Source of the DNA: an uncultured Lachnospiraceae bacterium
GTDB taxonomy: Bacteria > Bacillota > Clostridia > Lachnospirales > Lachnospiraceae
Length of the DNA stretch: 48,845 nucleotides
NCBI GenBank assembly: GCA_947625135.1
Contig: CANQNE010000018.1
Location: 1-48,845 of the forward strand
Direction: 5' to 3'
The notes below the pieces were generated by a model. It saw only the letters and a list, made by a program, of their open reading frames with translations. It was not told the origin of the DNA and ran no database searches. Shown here one piece after another: positions 31,928 to 39,629 of the stretch; position 1 is the stretch's first letter, and the number at the start of each line of letters is the position of its first letter. The translations under genes and the position numbers were made by a program.

Positions 31928-33250
31928 TCATCTCCTGATGGTGATCGCCTGATCGGTAACTTCCGTCACCGTTCCGGAAATACTTGCATGCAGATTAACA
32001 CCTAACGCATCCGCCGGGGGCCTGCCGATAAGCTGGCCCGCGCTGACGGCGTCCCCCTTTGCCACACACGGCTCACAGGGTGCGCCGATAGACTGCCTGA
32101 GCATCAGCTTGACTTCGTCTGCGTCCGTAAACTCCCTGACAGGGGCGGGCAGATCGAACAGGTGCAGATCCAGCCGGTACAATAGACGCCGCTCCGGCAC
32201 TCTCCTGTCATCCCGCACATGACTCACCGGCTTCATGGGCCGGTCGGGAGCCGTAACCCCCGCAGCACGCAAACTGCCTTTATAACTGTCCAGAAGCCTT
32301 CTTGGGGAAAGCCCCTGATGACAGGAATACAACTCGCAGAGCCCGCATGACACACAGAAAAAAGAATTCAGATAGATCTCCGTCGTGTCCGTAAGCCCGT
32401 TGGCAAGGGCGCGCATGAATTCATGGGGCTGAATGGAAGAGCCCAGCAAATGTCTGGGACAAAGCTCTGTACACATAGAACACTGCGAGCAGACGCTCAT
32501 GGCGTTCCGAATGTCATGCTTGATGACGTGCTTTCGTTTGGTAACCGGCAATGAGGTGGACGGCAGCACAAGGATCGCCTTTGTCGTCTTGGTGACGACA
32601 TCCCATTCCGTACACAGATGCCCCGTCATAGGCCCGCCCATGATAATCTCATAATCATCTGTAGTGGTGCCCCCGGCCAGATCCAACAAATGCGCAATCG
32701 ACACGCCTATGGGTACCTCCGCAGTAACGGGATGGTTCACCAGTCCCGCGACAGTGACAAATTTTGTAATCAAATTGGTCTGCCCGAAAATTTTCCGGTA
32801 AAGGTTCAGCACGGTCTCCGTGTTGACTACCACGCAGCCCACTGTGATAGGCAGCTTCCCCTGAGGCACGATCTTGCCGGTGGTCTCATAGATCAGGATC
32901 ACTTCGTCGCCGGTGGGATATACATCTTTTAATATATGTACCCGCAGCATGGGAAAATCCGGAAGATTCGCCTCCACCGCGCGAATGGTTCCCGTATATG
33001 ATTTCTTAATAGCAAGAATACCTTCCTTTGCACCCATAGCCTCCACAAGCAGTTGTGCGCCGGAAAGTATCTCTCTTACATATTTTTTCATAATCTGGCG
33101 ATCCACCTTGATCAACGGCTCACACTCCGCGCAGTTGATCACAACCGTTTCTGCCTGATCAGAGAGCTTTGCGTAAGTAGGGAACCCGGCGCCGCCGGCG
33201 CCAACGATCCCAGCCTCCCGCAAGGCATCCTTCAATTCATTCAGTTTCAT
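31928..33250 (-). CDS. PduS-like cobalamin/electron-transfer flavoprotein (RnfC-like)
   Basis: The 440-residue protein has an RnfC-like N-terminal part with G-A-G-G-A-G-F-P-T-Y (residues 16-25), a Glu-Cys rich V-I-N-C-A-E-C-E-P-L loop, an SLBB-type central domain, and two ferredoxin-like clusters: C-S-Q-C-S-M-C-T-E-L-C-P and C-V-S-C-G-L-C-E-L-Y-S-C. The second has four rather than three residues before the last Cys, as in PduS. It moves electrons between NADH and iron-sulfur partners inside the compartment. ATG 33250 (M-K-L-N-E-L) has GGTG close upstream. It is coded between the EutN-type vertex gene and the BMC-T gene. Confidence 0.88.
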   Translation of the reverse strand: MKLNELKDALREAGIVGAGGAGFPTYAKLSDQAETVVINCAECEPLIKVDRQIMKKYVREILSGAQLLVEAMGAKEGILAIKKSYTGTIRAVEANLPDFPMLRVHILKDVYPTGDEVILIYETTGKIVPQGKLPITVGCVVVNTETVLNLYRKIFGQTNLITKFVTVAGLVNHPVTAEVPIGVSIAHLLDLAGGTTTDDYEIIMGGPMTGHLCTEWDVVTKTTKAILVLPSTSLPVTKRKHVIKHDIRNAMSVCSQCSMCTELCPRHLLGSSIQPHEFMRALANGLTDTTEIYLNSFFCVSCGLCELYSCHQGLSPRRLLDSYKGSLRAAGVTAPDRPMKPVSHVRDDRRVPERRLLYRLDLHLFDLPAPVREFTDADEVKLMLRQSIGAPCEPCVAKGDAVSAGQLIGRPPADALGVNLHASISGTVTEVTDQAITIRR

Positions 33251-33263
33251 TTTTATCACCATT

Positions 33264-33542
33264 CTACTCTACTATGACGATCTTCTGGGGATCATCCACA
33301 ATTCCCACCACACACGCGTCCACAGGGCAATTCTGTGAACCGCAGGCGACTCTTGCCGCGCTGCCCGTGGAGACAAGCACGATCTCGTTGATACCCGCGC
33401 CCACTTCATCCACGGCTACGATCCGTTCGCCGGCAAATTGTGTCATTTTTTCCATGGGATCCACAATGAGGAACTTGCTTCCCACCAGATTTTCATTTTT
33501 ACGGGTACAGATCACCGTACCTACTACTTTCGCGATAATCAT
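33264..33542 (-). CDS. EutN/CcmL-type BMC pentameric vertex protein
   Basis: The 92-residue protein matches the BMC-P (EutN/CcmL) family: an N-terminal M-I-I-A-K-V-V-G-T-V strand, a loop with L-V-G-S-K-F-L-I-V, V-A-V-D-E-V-G-A-G-I and the late G-S-A-A-R-V-A. Such proteins form the pentamers that close the vertices of the polyhedral shell. ATG 33542 is preferred over an in-frame TTG at 33551 because GGAG lies 9 nt ahead of the ATG and touches the TTG. It sits between PduL and PduS, 13 nt from the PduS start. Confidence 0.92.
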   Translation of the reverse strand: MIIAKVVGTVICTRKNENLVGSKFLIVDPMEKMTQFAGERIVAVDEVGAGINEIVLVSTGSAARVACGSQNCPVDACVVGIVDDPQKIVIVE

Positions 33543-33564
33543 TTCCTTCAACTCCGCTCGATAC

Positions 33565-34209
33565 TTATTTGATCAGAATTCCCATATCCTTCCCTACGCC
33601 GAGGCCGTTGGCCTCGTCGGTATCAATGTGCATCTCCAGTGTAAAGCTCTTATCTACACGGATCTGCACTTCCTCAAAGACGCCGCCTCTGCCGTTGGCA
33701 AAACGCACTTTGACGATATCTCCGTCTTTCACCCCGAATTTCTCCCCGTCAGCAGGAGACATGTGAATGTGGCGCTTTGCAATAATACAGCCCTCCTTCA
33801 GGTATAACGCGCCTGCGGGGCCGACCAGTGCAATGGGTGCGCTGCCTGCCACATTACCGGACTCCCGCACAGGAGGATTCAGTCCCAGACGGATGGCATC
33901 CGTTCTGGCCACCTCCACCTGAGACGCTTTTCTCTCCGGTCCCAATATCCGGACATTCTCGATAGCCCGGAGTTTCGTGCCTACCAGCGTCACGCACTCC
34001 TCAGCGGCAAACTGGCCGCCCATCAGCGTTTTCTTCTTGTGGAGCTGATATCCCTTTCCAAATAATATATCAATATGTTCCCTTGTCAGATGCACATGCC
34101 GTGCAGAGACGCCGATGGGAATCTTATTTTCAGATTCATAACCGCCCAAACCATTGAGCCTTTCCACAACCTGTCTTGTGATCTCTTCGACTAATTGCTG
34201 TTCCTGCAT
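33565..34209 (-). CDS. pduL: Phosphate propanoyltransferase PduL
   Basis: The 214-residue enzyme converts acyl-CoA plus phosphate to acyl-phosphate inside the compartment, recycling CoA. The first 20 residues (M-Q-E-Q-Q-L-V-E-E-I-T-R-Q-V-V-E-R-L) form an amphipathic helix of the encapsulation-peptide type. Two conserved zinc-binding patches follow: V-S-A-R-H-V-H-L-T near residue 35 and K-R-H-I-H-M-S-P later. ATG 34209 has GGAG 6 nt before it, supplied by the repeated leader element copy B. The open frame to 34275 only covers that element. It shares the operon with shell genes and follows a 235-bp intercistronic gap. Confidence 0.94.
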   Translation of the reverse strand: MQEQQLVEEITRQVVERLNGLGGYESENKIPIGVSARHVHLTREHIDILFGKGYQLHKKKTLMGGQFAAEECVTLVGTKLRAIENVRILGPERKASQVEVARTDAIRLGLNPPVRESGNVAGSAPIALVGPAGALYLKEGCIIAKRHIHMSPADGEKFGVKDGDIVKVRFANGRGGVFEEVQIRVDKSFTLEMHIDTDEANGLGVGKDMGILIK

Positions 34210-34444
34210 AATAATCTCCATTCCAGAGCGTTTAAGCGATGGGGCGATGAGAAATCCGCCAATGCGGTTTCTCATCTGCCATAAGGACTACCTGCGACGC
34301 TCCGGCGCAGATACCCGTGTGAAAATCAGGAGTATGGATATCCGGATGCCCCTGTGATCCTTCACACTACCCTTCGCTCATTGCGCATCCGTTACAGCCA
34401 CAGTTCTTTCGCTCTGACCTTTCGTCCGCTTTTCATTCTGCCGA
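34210..34444 (-). other. Structured intercistronic region ahead of pduL
   Basis: No gene is found in these 235 bases, the largest gap in the BMC operon. The 3' part is repeated leader element copy B. Upstream of it in the RNA are TGTGA-AGGA-TCACA, GGATGC pairing with GCATCC around it, and a GGATATCC palindrome. Such a folded spacer could separate high shell-protein levels (upstream genes) from lower enzyme levels by RNA processing or stalling. This is inference. Confidence 0.45.
34216..34303 (-). other. Repeated leader element, copy B (upstream of pduL)
   Basis: The 88-nt segment has the same ends as copy A (23,798-23,873): CTCCATTCC..AGCGTTTA on one side and CTGCCAT..AGG..TA..G-ACGCTCC on the other (plus-strand reading). 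GAGCGT (34226-34231) pairs with ACGCTC (34297-34302). The centre is a strong hairpin, GATGAGAAA-CCGC against GCGG-TTTCTCATC, at 34,246-34,276. Its GGAG is the ribosome-binding site of pduL, 6 nt before ATG 34209, as in copy A. Confidence 0.55.
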
Positions 34445-34723
34445 TTACTTCAACTCCGGAAGAATCTTCTCAACATCTGAATGAGGTCTGGGAATTACGT
34501 GAACTGCGATAACCTCGCCCAGCTTCGCAGCTGTTGCAGCGCCGGCCTCTACCGCCGCCTTTACAGCGCCTACGTCGCCGCGCACCATAACGCTCACCAG
34601 ACCGGAACCGATCTTCTCGGTACCTACCAGTACAACGTTTGCTGCTTTGCACATTGCATCGGCTGCTTCGATCGATGCAACAAGGCCTCTTGTCTCAACC
34701 ATTCCTAATGCTTGAAGTTCCAT
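34445..34723 (-). CDS. BMC-H shell protein, PduA/EutM-like
   Basis: The 92-residue hexameric shell protein has [15 protein letters not shown] at residues 8-22, the pore loop K-I-G-S-G-L (37-42), and I-P-R-P-H near the C-terminus. It tiles the facets of the compartment and lets small polar substrates pass. It is 77% identical (71 of 92 positions) to the shell protein at 35,182-35,460, so one is a duplicate of the other. GGAGG lies 7 nt ahead of ATG 34723. The 113-bp gap to the upstream BMC-H gene shows nothing I can name. Confidence 0.95.
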   Translation of the reverse strand: MELQALGMVETRGLVASIEAADAMCKAANVVLVGTEKIGSGLVSVMVRGDVGAVKAAVEAGAATAAKLGEVIAVHVIPRPHSDVEKILPELK

Positions 34724-34836
34724 TATGTATCCTCCTTATATTGTTTTTGTTTATGTAAAATTTATTGCTAACTGTGAGTAACCTTTACTGACGCCCGCAG
34801 CCTTCTGTCTGTCCCCATTTGGCCTGTGCTTTCACG

Positions 34837-35139
34837 TCAGTAAGTCAATTCCTGAAACTTGGAATACTTGGAAGCACTTATTTCGATCAGCTTCATCGTC
34901 TCCTGATGGGGATTTGCGATGACCGCTGCCGCTACAATATTCCCTTTTGCCTTTTTCTTTGCAGCTTCCACAGACTCTGTCACCGCGGACACCTGTCCCT
35001 GTACAACGATCGTCACCAGACGGCCGCCCAGCTTTTTCTCCCATGTGAGAAACCGGATGTCTGCTGTCTTCAGCATGATATCCAGCGCTTCGATCGCGTC
35101 TGCCAAATTGGGTAATTCAATTAATCCAATGGCTTTCAT
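34837..35139 (-). CDS. BMC-H shell protein with variant pore and C-terminal tail
   Basis: The 100-residue protein begins M-K-A-I-G-L-I-E-L-P-N-L and keeps the single BMC fold. The pore loop reads K-K-L-G-G-R-L, an Arg in place of the small residue of PduA, which should narrow or charge the pore. A C-terminal extension (I-S-A-S-K-Y-S-K-F-Q-E-L) goes beyond the usual I-P-x-P-H end. Start 35139 (GGGGG 8 nt ahead) is preferred to the longer frame at 35157. It sits between the two PduA-like genes. Confidence 0.9.
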   Translation of the reverse strand: MKAIGLIELPNLADAIEALDIMLKTADIRFLTWEKKLGGRLVTIVVQGQVSAVTESVEAAKKKAKGNIVAAAVIANPHQETMKLIEISASKYSKFQELTY

Positions 35140-35181
35140 CGTGTTCCCCCTTGACATGCCTTTGCATGCCTGTTCTTTCTT

Positions 35182-35460
35182 TTATTTGATACCGGGAATG
35201 ATCTTCTCAACATCTGCATGAGGTCTGGGGATCACATGAACCGCTACCAGCTCGCCCAGTCTTCCTGCCGCTGCCGCGCCGGCTTCCGTTGCTGCCTGAA
35301 CGGCGCCTACGTCGCCCCGTACCAGAACGGTTACCAGTCCGGAACCGATCTTCTCGGTGCCTACCAGCGATACATCTGCAGATTTTACCATTGCATCCGC
35401 AGCCTCAATAGATGCCACAAGTCCTCTTGTTTCAATCATTCCTAATGCTTCCTGTGTCAT
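35182..35460 (-). CDS. BMC-H shell protein, PduA/EutM-like
   Basis: This 92-residue hexameric shell protein is the duplicate of the gene at 34,445-34,723 with the same pore loop K-I-G-S-G-L and the I-P-R-P-H end. Differences concentrate in the first four residues, residues 25-31 and the C-terminal third. ATG 35460 has GGAGG 7 nt ahead. Both copies are probably shell facet proteins used in mixed hexamers or alternative facets. Confidence 0.95.
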   Translation of the reverse strand: MTQEALGMIETRGLVASIEAADAMVKSADVSLVGTEKIGSGLVTVLVRGDVGAVQAATEAGAAAAGRLGELVAVHVIPRPHADVEKIIPGIK

Positions 35461-35532
35461 GGCAAATTCCTCCTTACATGAAATCTGATCTTCATTTTGC
35501 GCCTGCAGATATAGATATATATTCAGTATATC

Positions 35533-35835
35533 TTAAATGGCGCTGATTTTCAATAGCTTCTCCGTGTCCTCGGTGGGGTTCGGGATAATATATTTTGTAA
35601 CCACGCCGGTCAGTTCATTTGCCGCCTTTTCAGCAGCATCCATGGCCGCTTCCACATCTGCCACGCTTCCCCTGAACTTCAGGATCATGATCAGCGGAAC
35701 CGGAAGCGTCTCGGCATTGGCAGGTTTATTTTTGTCCAGTGCGTCTACTGTCACATTTGCCGCCTTACAGGCAGCATCCGCCGCCACAAAAGCCGCGCAG
35801 CATCCGTATACTTCCAGCAAGCCAACTGCGTCCAT
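35533..35835 (-). CDS. BMC-H shell protein with long pore loop
   Basis: The 100-residue single BMC-domain protein starts M-D-A-V-G-L-L-E-V-Y-G. In place of the short G-S-G pore loop it has a longer segment with K-N-K-P-A-N-A-E-T-L-P-V-P (residues about 36-48). That changes the pore shape and predicted size limit. I-I-P-N-P-T-E-D-T-E-K-L-L near the end is typical of the family. It is the first shell gene after the zinc alcohol dehydrogenase. It resembles the divergent BMC-H types found in fucose/rhamnose compartments, but I cannot name its closest relative. Confidence 0.9.
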   Translation of the reverse strand: MDAVGLLEVYGCCAAFVAADAACKAANVTVDALDKNKPANAETLPVPLIMILKFRGSVADVEAAMDAAEKAANELTGVVTKYIIPNPTEDTEKLLKISAI

Positions 35836-35867
35836 GTACTGTCACCTCTTTCCCCCTGACGGAGTTT

Positions 35868-37061
35868 TTATTGATTCACGATGGCGATCTTTAATCCTTC
35901 CATCTTTAAATTGGTAGCAAGCGCCTCATTGATCTGCTCCAGCGGGAACCTGTGTGTAATCAGCTTGCTCATAGGCAGCCCAATGTCTTTGGCGCTTTTC
36001 AGAAAATCAAACGTGGTGGCGTAATCTCTCAGGGTGTATACCCATGATCCCACCGTGGTGATCTCCTTGGAACAAATATCAAAATGAGGATTGATGGTAG
36101 CGTCTCCGCCGTTGATGAAGAATCCCAGCTCGCAGAGCCCGCCGCCGTTCCTGATAAACTTGTAAATATTCGCATGTGCCACCGGCGAACCCGTACACTG
36201 GAACGCAAAGTCGGCAAGATGGCCGCCGAAGGCGTCCTTCACGCCGCCGGCCAGCGCTTCAATCCCCTGATAGTTCTTGAAGTTCACCGTTGCGCCGGCT
36301 CCCATTTCCTTTGCAAAAGCCAGCCGTTTTTCTTCGCCGTCCACCGCCACAATATTCTGAATACCCATGGTCTTTAAGATGGCAATGCAGATCAGGCCGA
36401 TGGGGCCGCAGCCCTGTACCGCCACCCTGCTGTTGAACCGCAGGATATTTGTCGTCTTTGCCCGCTCCACCGCGTGAATCAGCACCGCGCAGGGCTCGAT
36501 CAGAATCCGGGAATCCAGATCCAGATCGCTGACATTAAATATGGTGGAACCGCCTCTTACCAGTATGTAATCGGAAAACCATCCGTTCAGATGCACGTCG
36601 TCGTCGGGAAGCAGGCCGTAAACGTCTGCGCCGCCTACATTCTGCTTATTCAGGTCAAACATGGTAATATCCGGATTGTCCTTGAAGATCATGCAGGTTA
36701 CAACCTTGTCTCCGATCTTCAGGGGTTTTCCTGCGGAATCCTTCGTCACATTCTTGCCCATCTTCACGATCTCACCGGTGCCCTCATGTCCCAGCACCAC
36801 CGGGATCAGATCAAAGGGATCTCTCCGGAATTCATGGGCGTCCGTACCACAAACACCGCAGCCTTCCACTTTTACCAGAATATCGTCGTCACCCACAGGG
36901 GGAATGGGATATTCCTGAATGTCAAAATGTTCCTTTTTTGTGAGCATTGCCACTCTGGATTTTTCAGGGATCTCTCCCCGGCTGCCGGCCGTACTCTGAG
37001 CGCCGCCCTGCAGCTCTGCCAGCACCTGCTGTACAATACTCTCTATATTGTTCCTATCCAT
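35868..37061 (-). CDS. Zinc-dependent alcohol dehydrogenase with encapsulation peptide
   Basis: The 397-residue medium-chain dehydrogenase has an N-terminal helix M-D-R-N-N-I-E-S-I-V-Q-Q-V-L-A-E-L (encapsulation-peptide-like) and a flexible Gly/Ser/Ala linker to residue 33. The MDR fold has the catalytic-zinc start G-V-C-G-T-D-A-H-E near residue 70, G-H-E-G-T-G-E-I, and G-C-G-P-I-G for NAD. The four-Cys structural zinc lobe seems reduced. It most likely reduces an aldehyde (lactaldehyde or propanal) to the alcohol inside the compartment, regenerating NAD+ for the aldehyde dehydrogenase. Its place after the ALDH gene matches the C. phytofermentans locus. Confidence 0.9.
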   Translation of the reverse strand: MDRNNIESIVQQVLAELQGGAQSTAGSRGEIPEKSRVAMLTKKEHFDIQEYPIPPVGDDDILVKVEGCGVCGTDAHEFRRDPFDLIPVVLGHEGTGEIVKMGKNVTKDSAGKPLKIGDKVVTCMIFKDNPDITMFDLNKQNVGGADVYGLLPDDDVHLNGWFSDYILVRGGSTIFNVSDLDLDSRILIEPCAVLIHAVERAKTTNILRFNSRVAVQGCGPIGLICIAILKTMGIQNIVAVDGEEKRLAFAKEMGAGATVNFKNYQGIEALAGGVKDAFGGHLADFAFQCTGSPVAHANIYKFIRNGGGLCELGFFINGGDATINPHFDICSKEITTVGSWVYTLRDYATTFDFLKSAKDIGLPMSKLITHRFPLEQINEALATNLKMEGLKIAIVNQ

Positions 37062-37110
37062 TCTGTGATCACCTTCCTTTTCCTGTTAAATAAATGCTGT
37101 CTATGTACTT

Positions 37111-38529
37111 TTACCGGATGCAGAGGGCGTCGCACATCACGCAGCGCCTGCTCTTTGTAAAGGTCTTCGCCGAAGTAAGTCCCTCGCCTGTCCGGCTGCA
37201 TATAGTGAAGGTGGGATATCCTTCGCCTCCGAAGCCCAGAGCCGCATAAGAAGGCCCGTTCTTTACAAAGATTGCCGTATCCAGTGTCTTGCCGTACTTT
37301 GTCAGATTGTTTACGTTGGTAGAGTGCATGTGGGCGGAATGGCGGTTGCCATGCTCCAGCCAAAGAGCTGTCTCAATGCCTTCGTCCACATCCTTCACCC
37401 GCACGATACCCAGAATGGGCATCATCAGCTCCTCGGAAATCATCGGATGCTCCTTCTGGCCTTCAAAGATAATGCAGCGAATCTCGTTGCCCACATCCAC
37501 GCCGATCTTACCAAGAAGCACCTTGGCGCTGCGGCCTACACAGGCACGATTCAGCATCCGCTTGCCGTTCTTTGTGGTAAATACCGTATCTGTAAGTCTG
37601 GCGACTTCTTCATCGCTTGCGTAATAGCAGCCCGTCTTCTTCATATAGAAGATCAGCTCGTCCGCGATGGACTCCACCGCCACCACTTCCTTCTCGGCAA
37701 TACAGGGAAGGTTGTTGTCAAAGGTGCAGCCGTTTACAATATCCTCCGCCGCCTTGGGGATGTTTGCCGTCTCGTCCACCAGTACCGGCGGATTGCCGGC
37801 TCCCGCGCCCAGTGCGCGCTTCCCGGAGGAAAGCACCTTTGTCACAACACCGGGACCGCCTGTAGCCACCAGCAGATTGATATCTTTATGTGAGAAGATG
37901 GTCTCACTGACTTCCATTGTAGGGTTTTCCACAGCCACAGCCAGATTTTCCGGACCGCCTGCTTCCACACTTGCCCGATTGATCATGTCAATGGCAAAGT
38001 TAGATACGTTCTTCGCTGCGGGATGAGGGGCAAATACGACCGCGTTTCCTGCAGCCAACATTCCGATGGAATTGCAGATCACCGTCTCGGAAGGGTTGGT
38101 GGAAGGCGTTACTGCGCCGATCACGCCGAACGGCCCCTGCTCCACAAGCGTCAGCCCTCTGTCTCCCGACCATGCAAGCGTAGACAGATCCTCCGTTCCC
38201 GGCGTCTTCTCCGCTACCAGCTGGTGCTTCAGGATCTTATGGCCCACATTGCCCATCTTCGTCTCTTCCACGCCCATCTCCGCTAAAATCTGTGCGTTTT
38301 CCAGCGTCTTTTTCCGAATGTTGGCAATAATCTTTTCACGGAATTCCAGCGGCATAGGCTGGATCTCCTTCTGGGCCTTCTTCGCCGCTGCGATGGCGTC
38401 TTCTATGTTTTCAAAAATGCCCATCAGTTTCTTTTTGGGTGCCTGGGCAGGTATGGCATTGCCCTCCGTCTGGATTCCCTGAATCACATTGCGGACAATT
38501 GCCTGAATATCCTGTTCACTAATTGCCAA
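37111..38529 (-). CDS. CoA-acylating aldehyde dehydrogenase, BMC-targeted (PduP-like)
   Basis: The 472-residue enzyme has the N-terminal encapsulation helix M-A-I-S-E-Q-D-I-Q-A-I-V-R-N-V-I and the ALDH fold with catalytic Cys in D-N-N-L-P-C-I-A-E-K. It makes an acyl-CoA from an aldehyde with CoA and NAD+. It starts with TTG at 38529. GGAGG lies 9 nt upstream and no ATG fits, and the encapsulation helix requires this start. PduL (33,565-34,209) would then convert the acyl-CoA to acyl-phosphate. The substrate is lactaldehyde or propanal, depending on whether a diol dehydratase is present. Confidence 0.94.
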   Translation of the reverse strand: MAISEQDIQAIVRNVIQGIQTEGNAIPAQAPKKKLMGIFENIEDAIAAAKKAQKEIQPMPLEFREKIIANIRKKTLENAQILAEMGVEETKMGNVGHKILKHQLVAEKTPGTEDLSTLAWSGDRGLTLVEQGPFGVIGAVTPSTNPSETVICNSIGMLAAGNAVVFAPHPAAKNVSNFAIDMINRASVEAGGPENLAVAVENPTMEVSETIFSHKDINLLVATGGPGVVTKVLSSGKRALGAGAGNPPVLVDETANIPKAAEDIVNGCTFDNNLPCIAEKEVVAVESIADELIFYMKKTGCYYASDEEVARLTDTVFTTKNGKRMLNRACVGRSAKVLLGKIGVDVGNEIRCIIFEGQKEHPMISEELMMPILGIVRVKDVDEGIETALWLEHGNRHSAHMHSTNVNNLTKYGKTLDTAIFVKNGPSYAALGFGGEGYPTFTICSRTGEGLTSAKTFTKSRRCVMCDALCIR

Positions 38530-38581
38530 TGAAAAATACCTCCCATCTGATTCTGTTTCCGGACAGAACTGCCTGTCCTCT

Positions 38582-39388
38582 TTATTGCTGTGACAAGATC
38601 CGCTTTGTCACTTCTGCAACGATCTTCTCCACATCCGCGCCGGATACAGTGCCTGACTGGGTCTTGCCGCCGCAGTTGCCATGGCAGCCGCCATTGCACT
38701 TTCCGCCCAGCTCCGCGCAGAGGTTTGCCGGATGCTTGCCGGGAAGGCCGAACTTCCTGCGGATCTCGTACAGTCTCTGTACCTGCTCCTGAGACAGCTC
38801 CTTGGGGCCGCCCAGCTGGCGTGCCTTGTAAAGCAGCTCCGCATAAAATTCCAGAGATTCCATCTTGTGGTATGCAGACAGCAGATCCACACTGTAGGAA
38901 AGCGCGCCGTGGTTCTCCAGCAGCACTGCGTCATAATAAGGCAGATATTTCTCTACTGCATCGGGGATCTCCATCGTGGAGGGCGTGCCGTATTCAGCAA
39001 TGGGTACGCAGCCCAGCGCGATCACTGCCTCGGGCATGATCGGCGCCGTCAAAGGAATACCGGCGATCGCAAAAGCCGTCGCGAACGTGGGATGCGCATG
39101 CACAACGGAGTTAACGTCCGGTCTGCATTTGTACACTCTCATGTGCATCTTGATCTCAGAAGAAGGCTTGAAATTCCCGTTTGCCTGCAGTACGTTGCCG
39201 TCCTTATCCACTTTACAAATGTACTCCGGTGTCATAAAGCCCTTGGAAACGCCGGTAGGAGTACACAAAAACTCATTGTCGCTGAGCTTTACGGAAATAT
39301 TGCCGTCGTTGGCAGCAACCATTCCTCTGTCGTAGATTCGCTTGCCGATCTCACAAATCTGTTTTTTGATTTCAAATTCATTTGCCAT
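38582..39388 (-). CDS. Class II aldolase, L-fuculose/rhamnulose-phosphate type, BMC-targeted
   Basis: The 268-residue zinc aldolase shows the FucA pattern: catalytic Glu in S-S-E-I-K, zinc ligands in V-H-A-H-P, and E-N-H-G-A for the third His. It cleaves fuculose- or rhamnulose-1-phosphate to dihydroxyacetone phosphate and lactaldehyde. A Cys/Gly-rich linker (C-N-G-G-C-H-G-N-C-G-G, about residues 232-242) leads to a C-terminal helix A-D-V-E-K-I-V-A-E-V-T-K-R-I-L, an encapsulation peptide at the opposite end from the other cargo. It is the first gene of the BMC operon, as in C. phytofermentans, where a glycyl-radical dehydratase sits upstream. That enzyme is absent here. Confidence 0.92.
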   Translation of the reverse strand: MANEFEIKKQICEIGKRIYDRGMVAANDGNISVKLSDNEFLCTPTGVSKGFMTPEYICKVDKDGNVLQANGNFKPSSEIKMHMRVYKCRPDVNSVVHAHPTFATAFAIAGIPLTAPIMPEAVIALGCVPIAEYGTPSTMEIPDAVEKYLPYYDAVLLENHGALSYSVDLLSAYHKMESLEFYAELLYKARQLGGPKELSQEQVQRLYEIRRKFGLPGKHPANLCAELGGKCNGGCHGNCGGKTQSGTVSGADVEKIVAEVTKRILSQQ

Positions 39389-39442
39389 CTGGTAATCCTC
39401 CTTATATGTTTGTTTATGTTGTTTTATTTCTGATTTAGAATT

Positions 39443-39471
39443 ATTTTATCACTTTATATCTAAAAAATCAA
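39443..39471 (-). promoter_or_regulatory. Promoter of the BMC operon
   Basis: TTGATT (39471-39466), 17-nt spacer, extended -10 TGA-TAAAAT (39448-39443) on the minus strand, about 55 nt before ATG 39388, which has GGAGG close by. It comes after the terminator-like hairpin, so the BMC genes can be transcribed independently of anything started further upstream. Confidence 0.75.
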
Positions 39472-39501
39472 CTGTTTTCTTAACTTTTCCCGAAATTAAC
39501 A

Positions 39502-39544
39502 AAAGCCGGAGAAATCCCTGATTTTATTGGATTTATCCGGCTTT
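39502..39544 (-). terminator. Terminator-like hairpin between an extended -10 and the BMC promoter
   Basis: AAAGCCGGA-x-AAATCC (39502-39517) pairs with GGATTT-x-TCCGGCTTT (39529-39544). Read on the minus strand the stem is followed by TTTTGTT. With the extended -10 at 39,624-39,629 it would bound a transcript of roughly 120 nt. It may instead insulate the BMC operon from upstream transcription. Confidence 0.6.
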
Positions 39545-39623
39545 AAAAAAGTTATGTAACCTGTTTTTCATTGATTTTTCCGAAATCCACACAAATCAAC
39601 ATAAAACAACACTTTTTTGTTTA

Positions 39624-39629
39624 ATTATA
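39624..39629 (-). promoter_or_regulatory. Extended -10 element, possible small RNA start
   Basis: TGA followed by TATAAT on the minus strand, without a good -35 box. No reading frame with a ribosome-binding site follows, and the downstream hairpin at 39,502-39,544 would end the transcript. Evidence is from pattern alone. Confidence 0.35.

Noticed and set aside
34210-34275. Longer PduL starting at 34275
   Set aside because: The extension reads through the folded leader element; the encapsulation helix and GGAG support ATG 34209.
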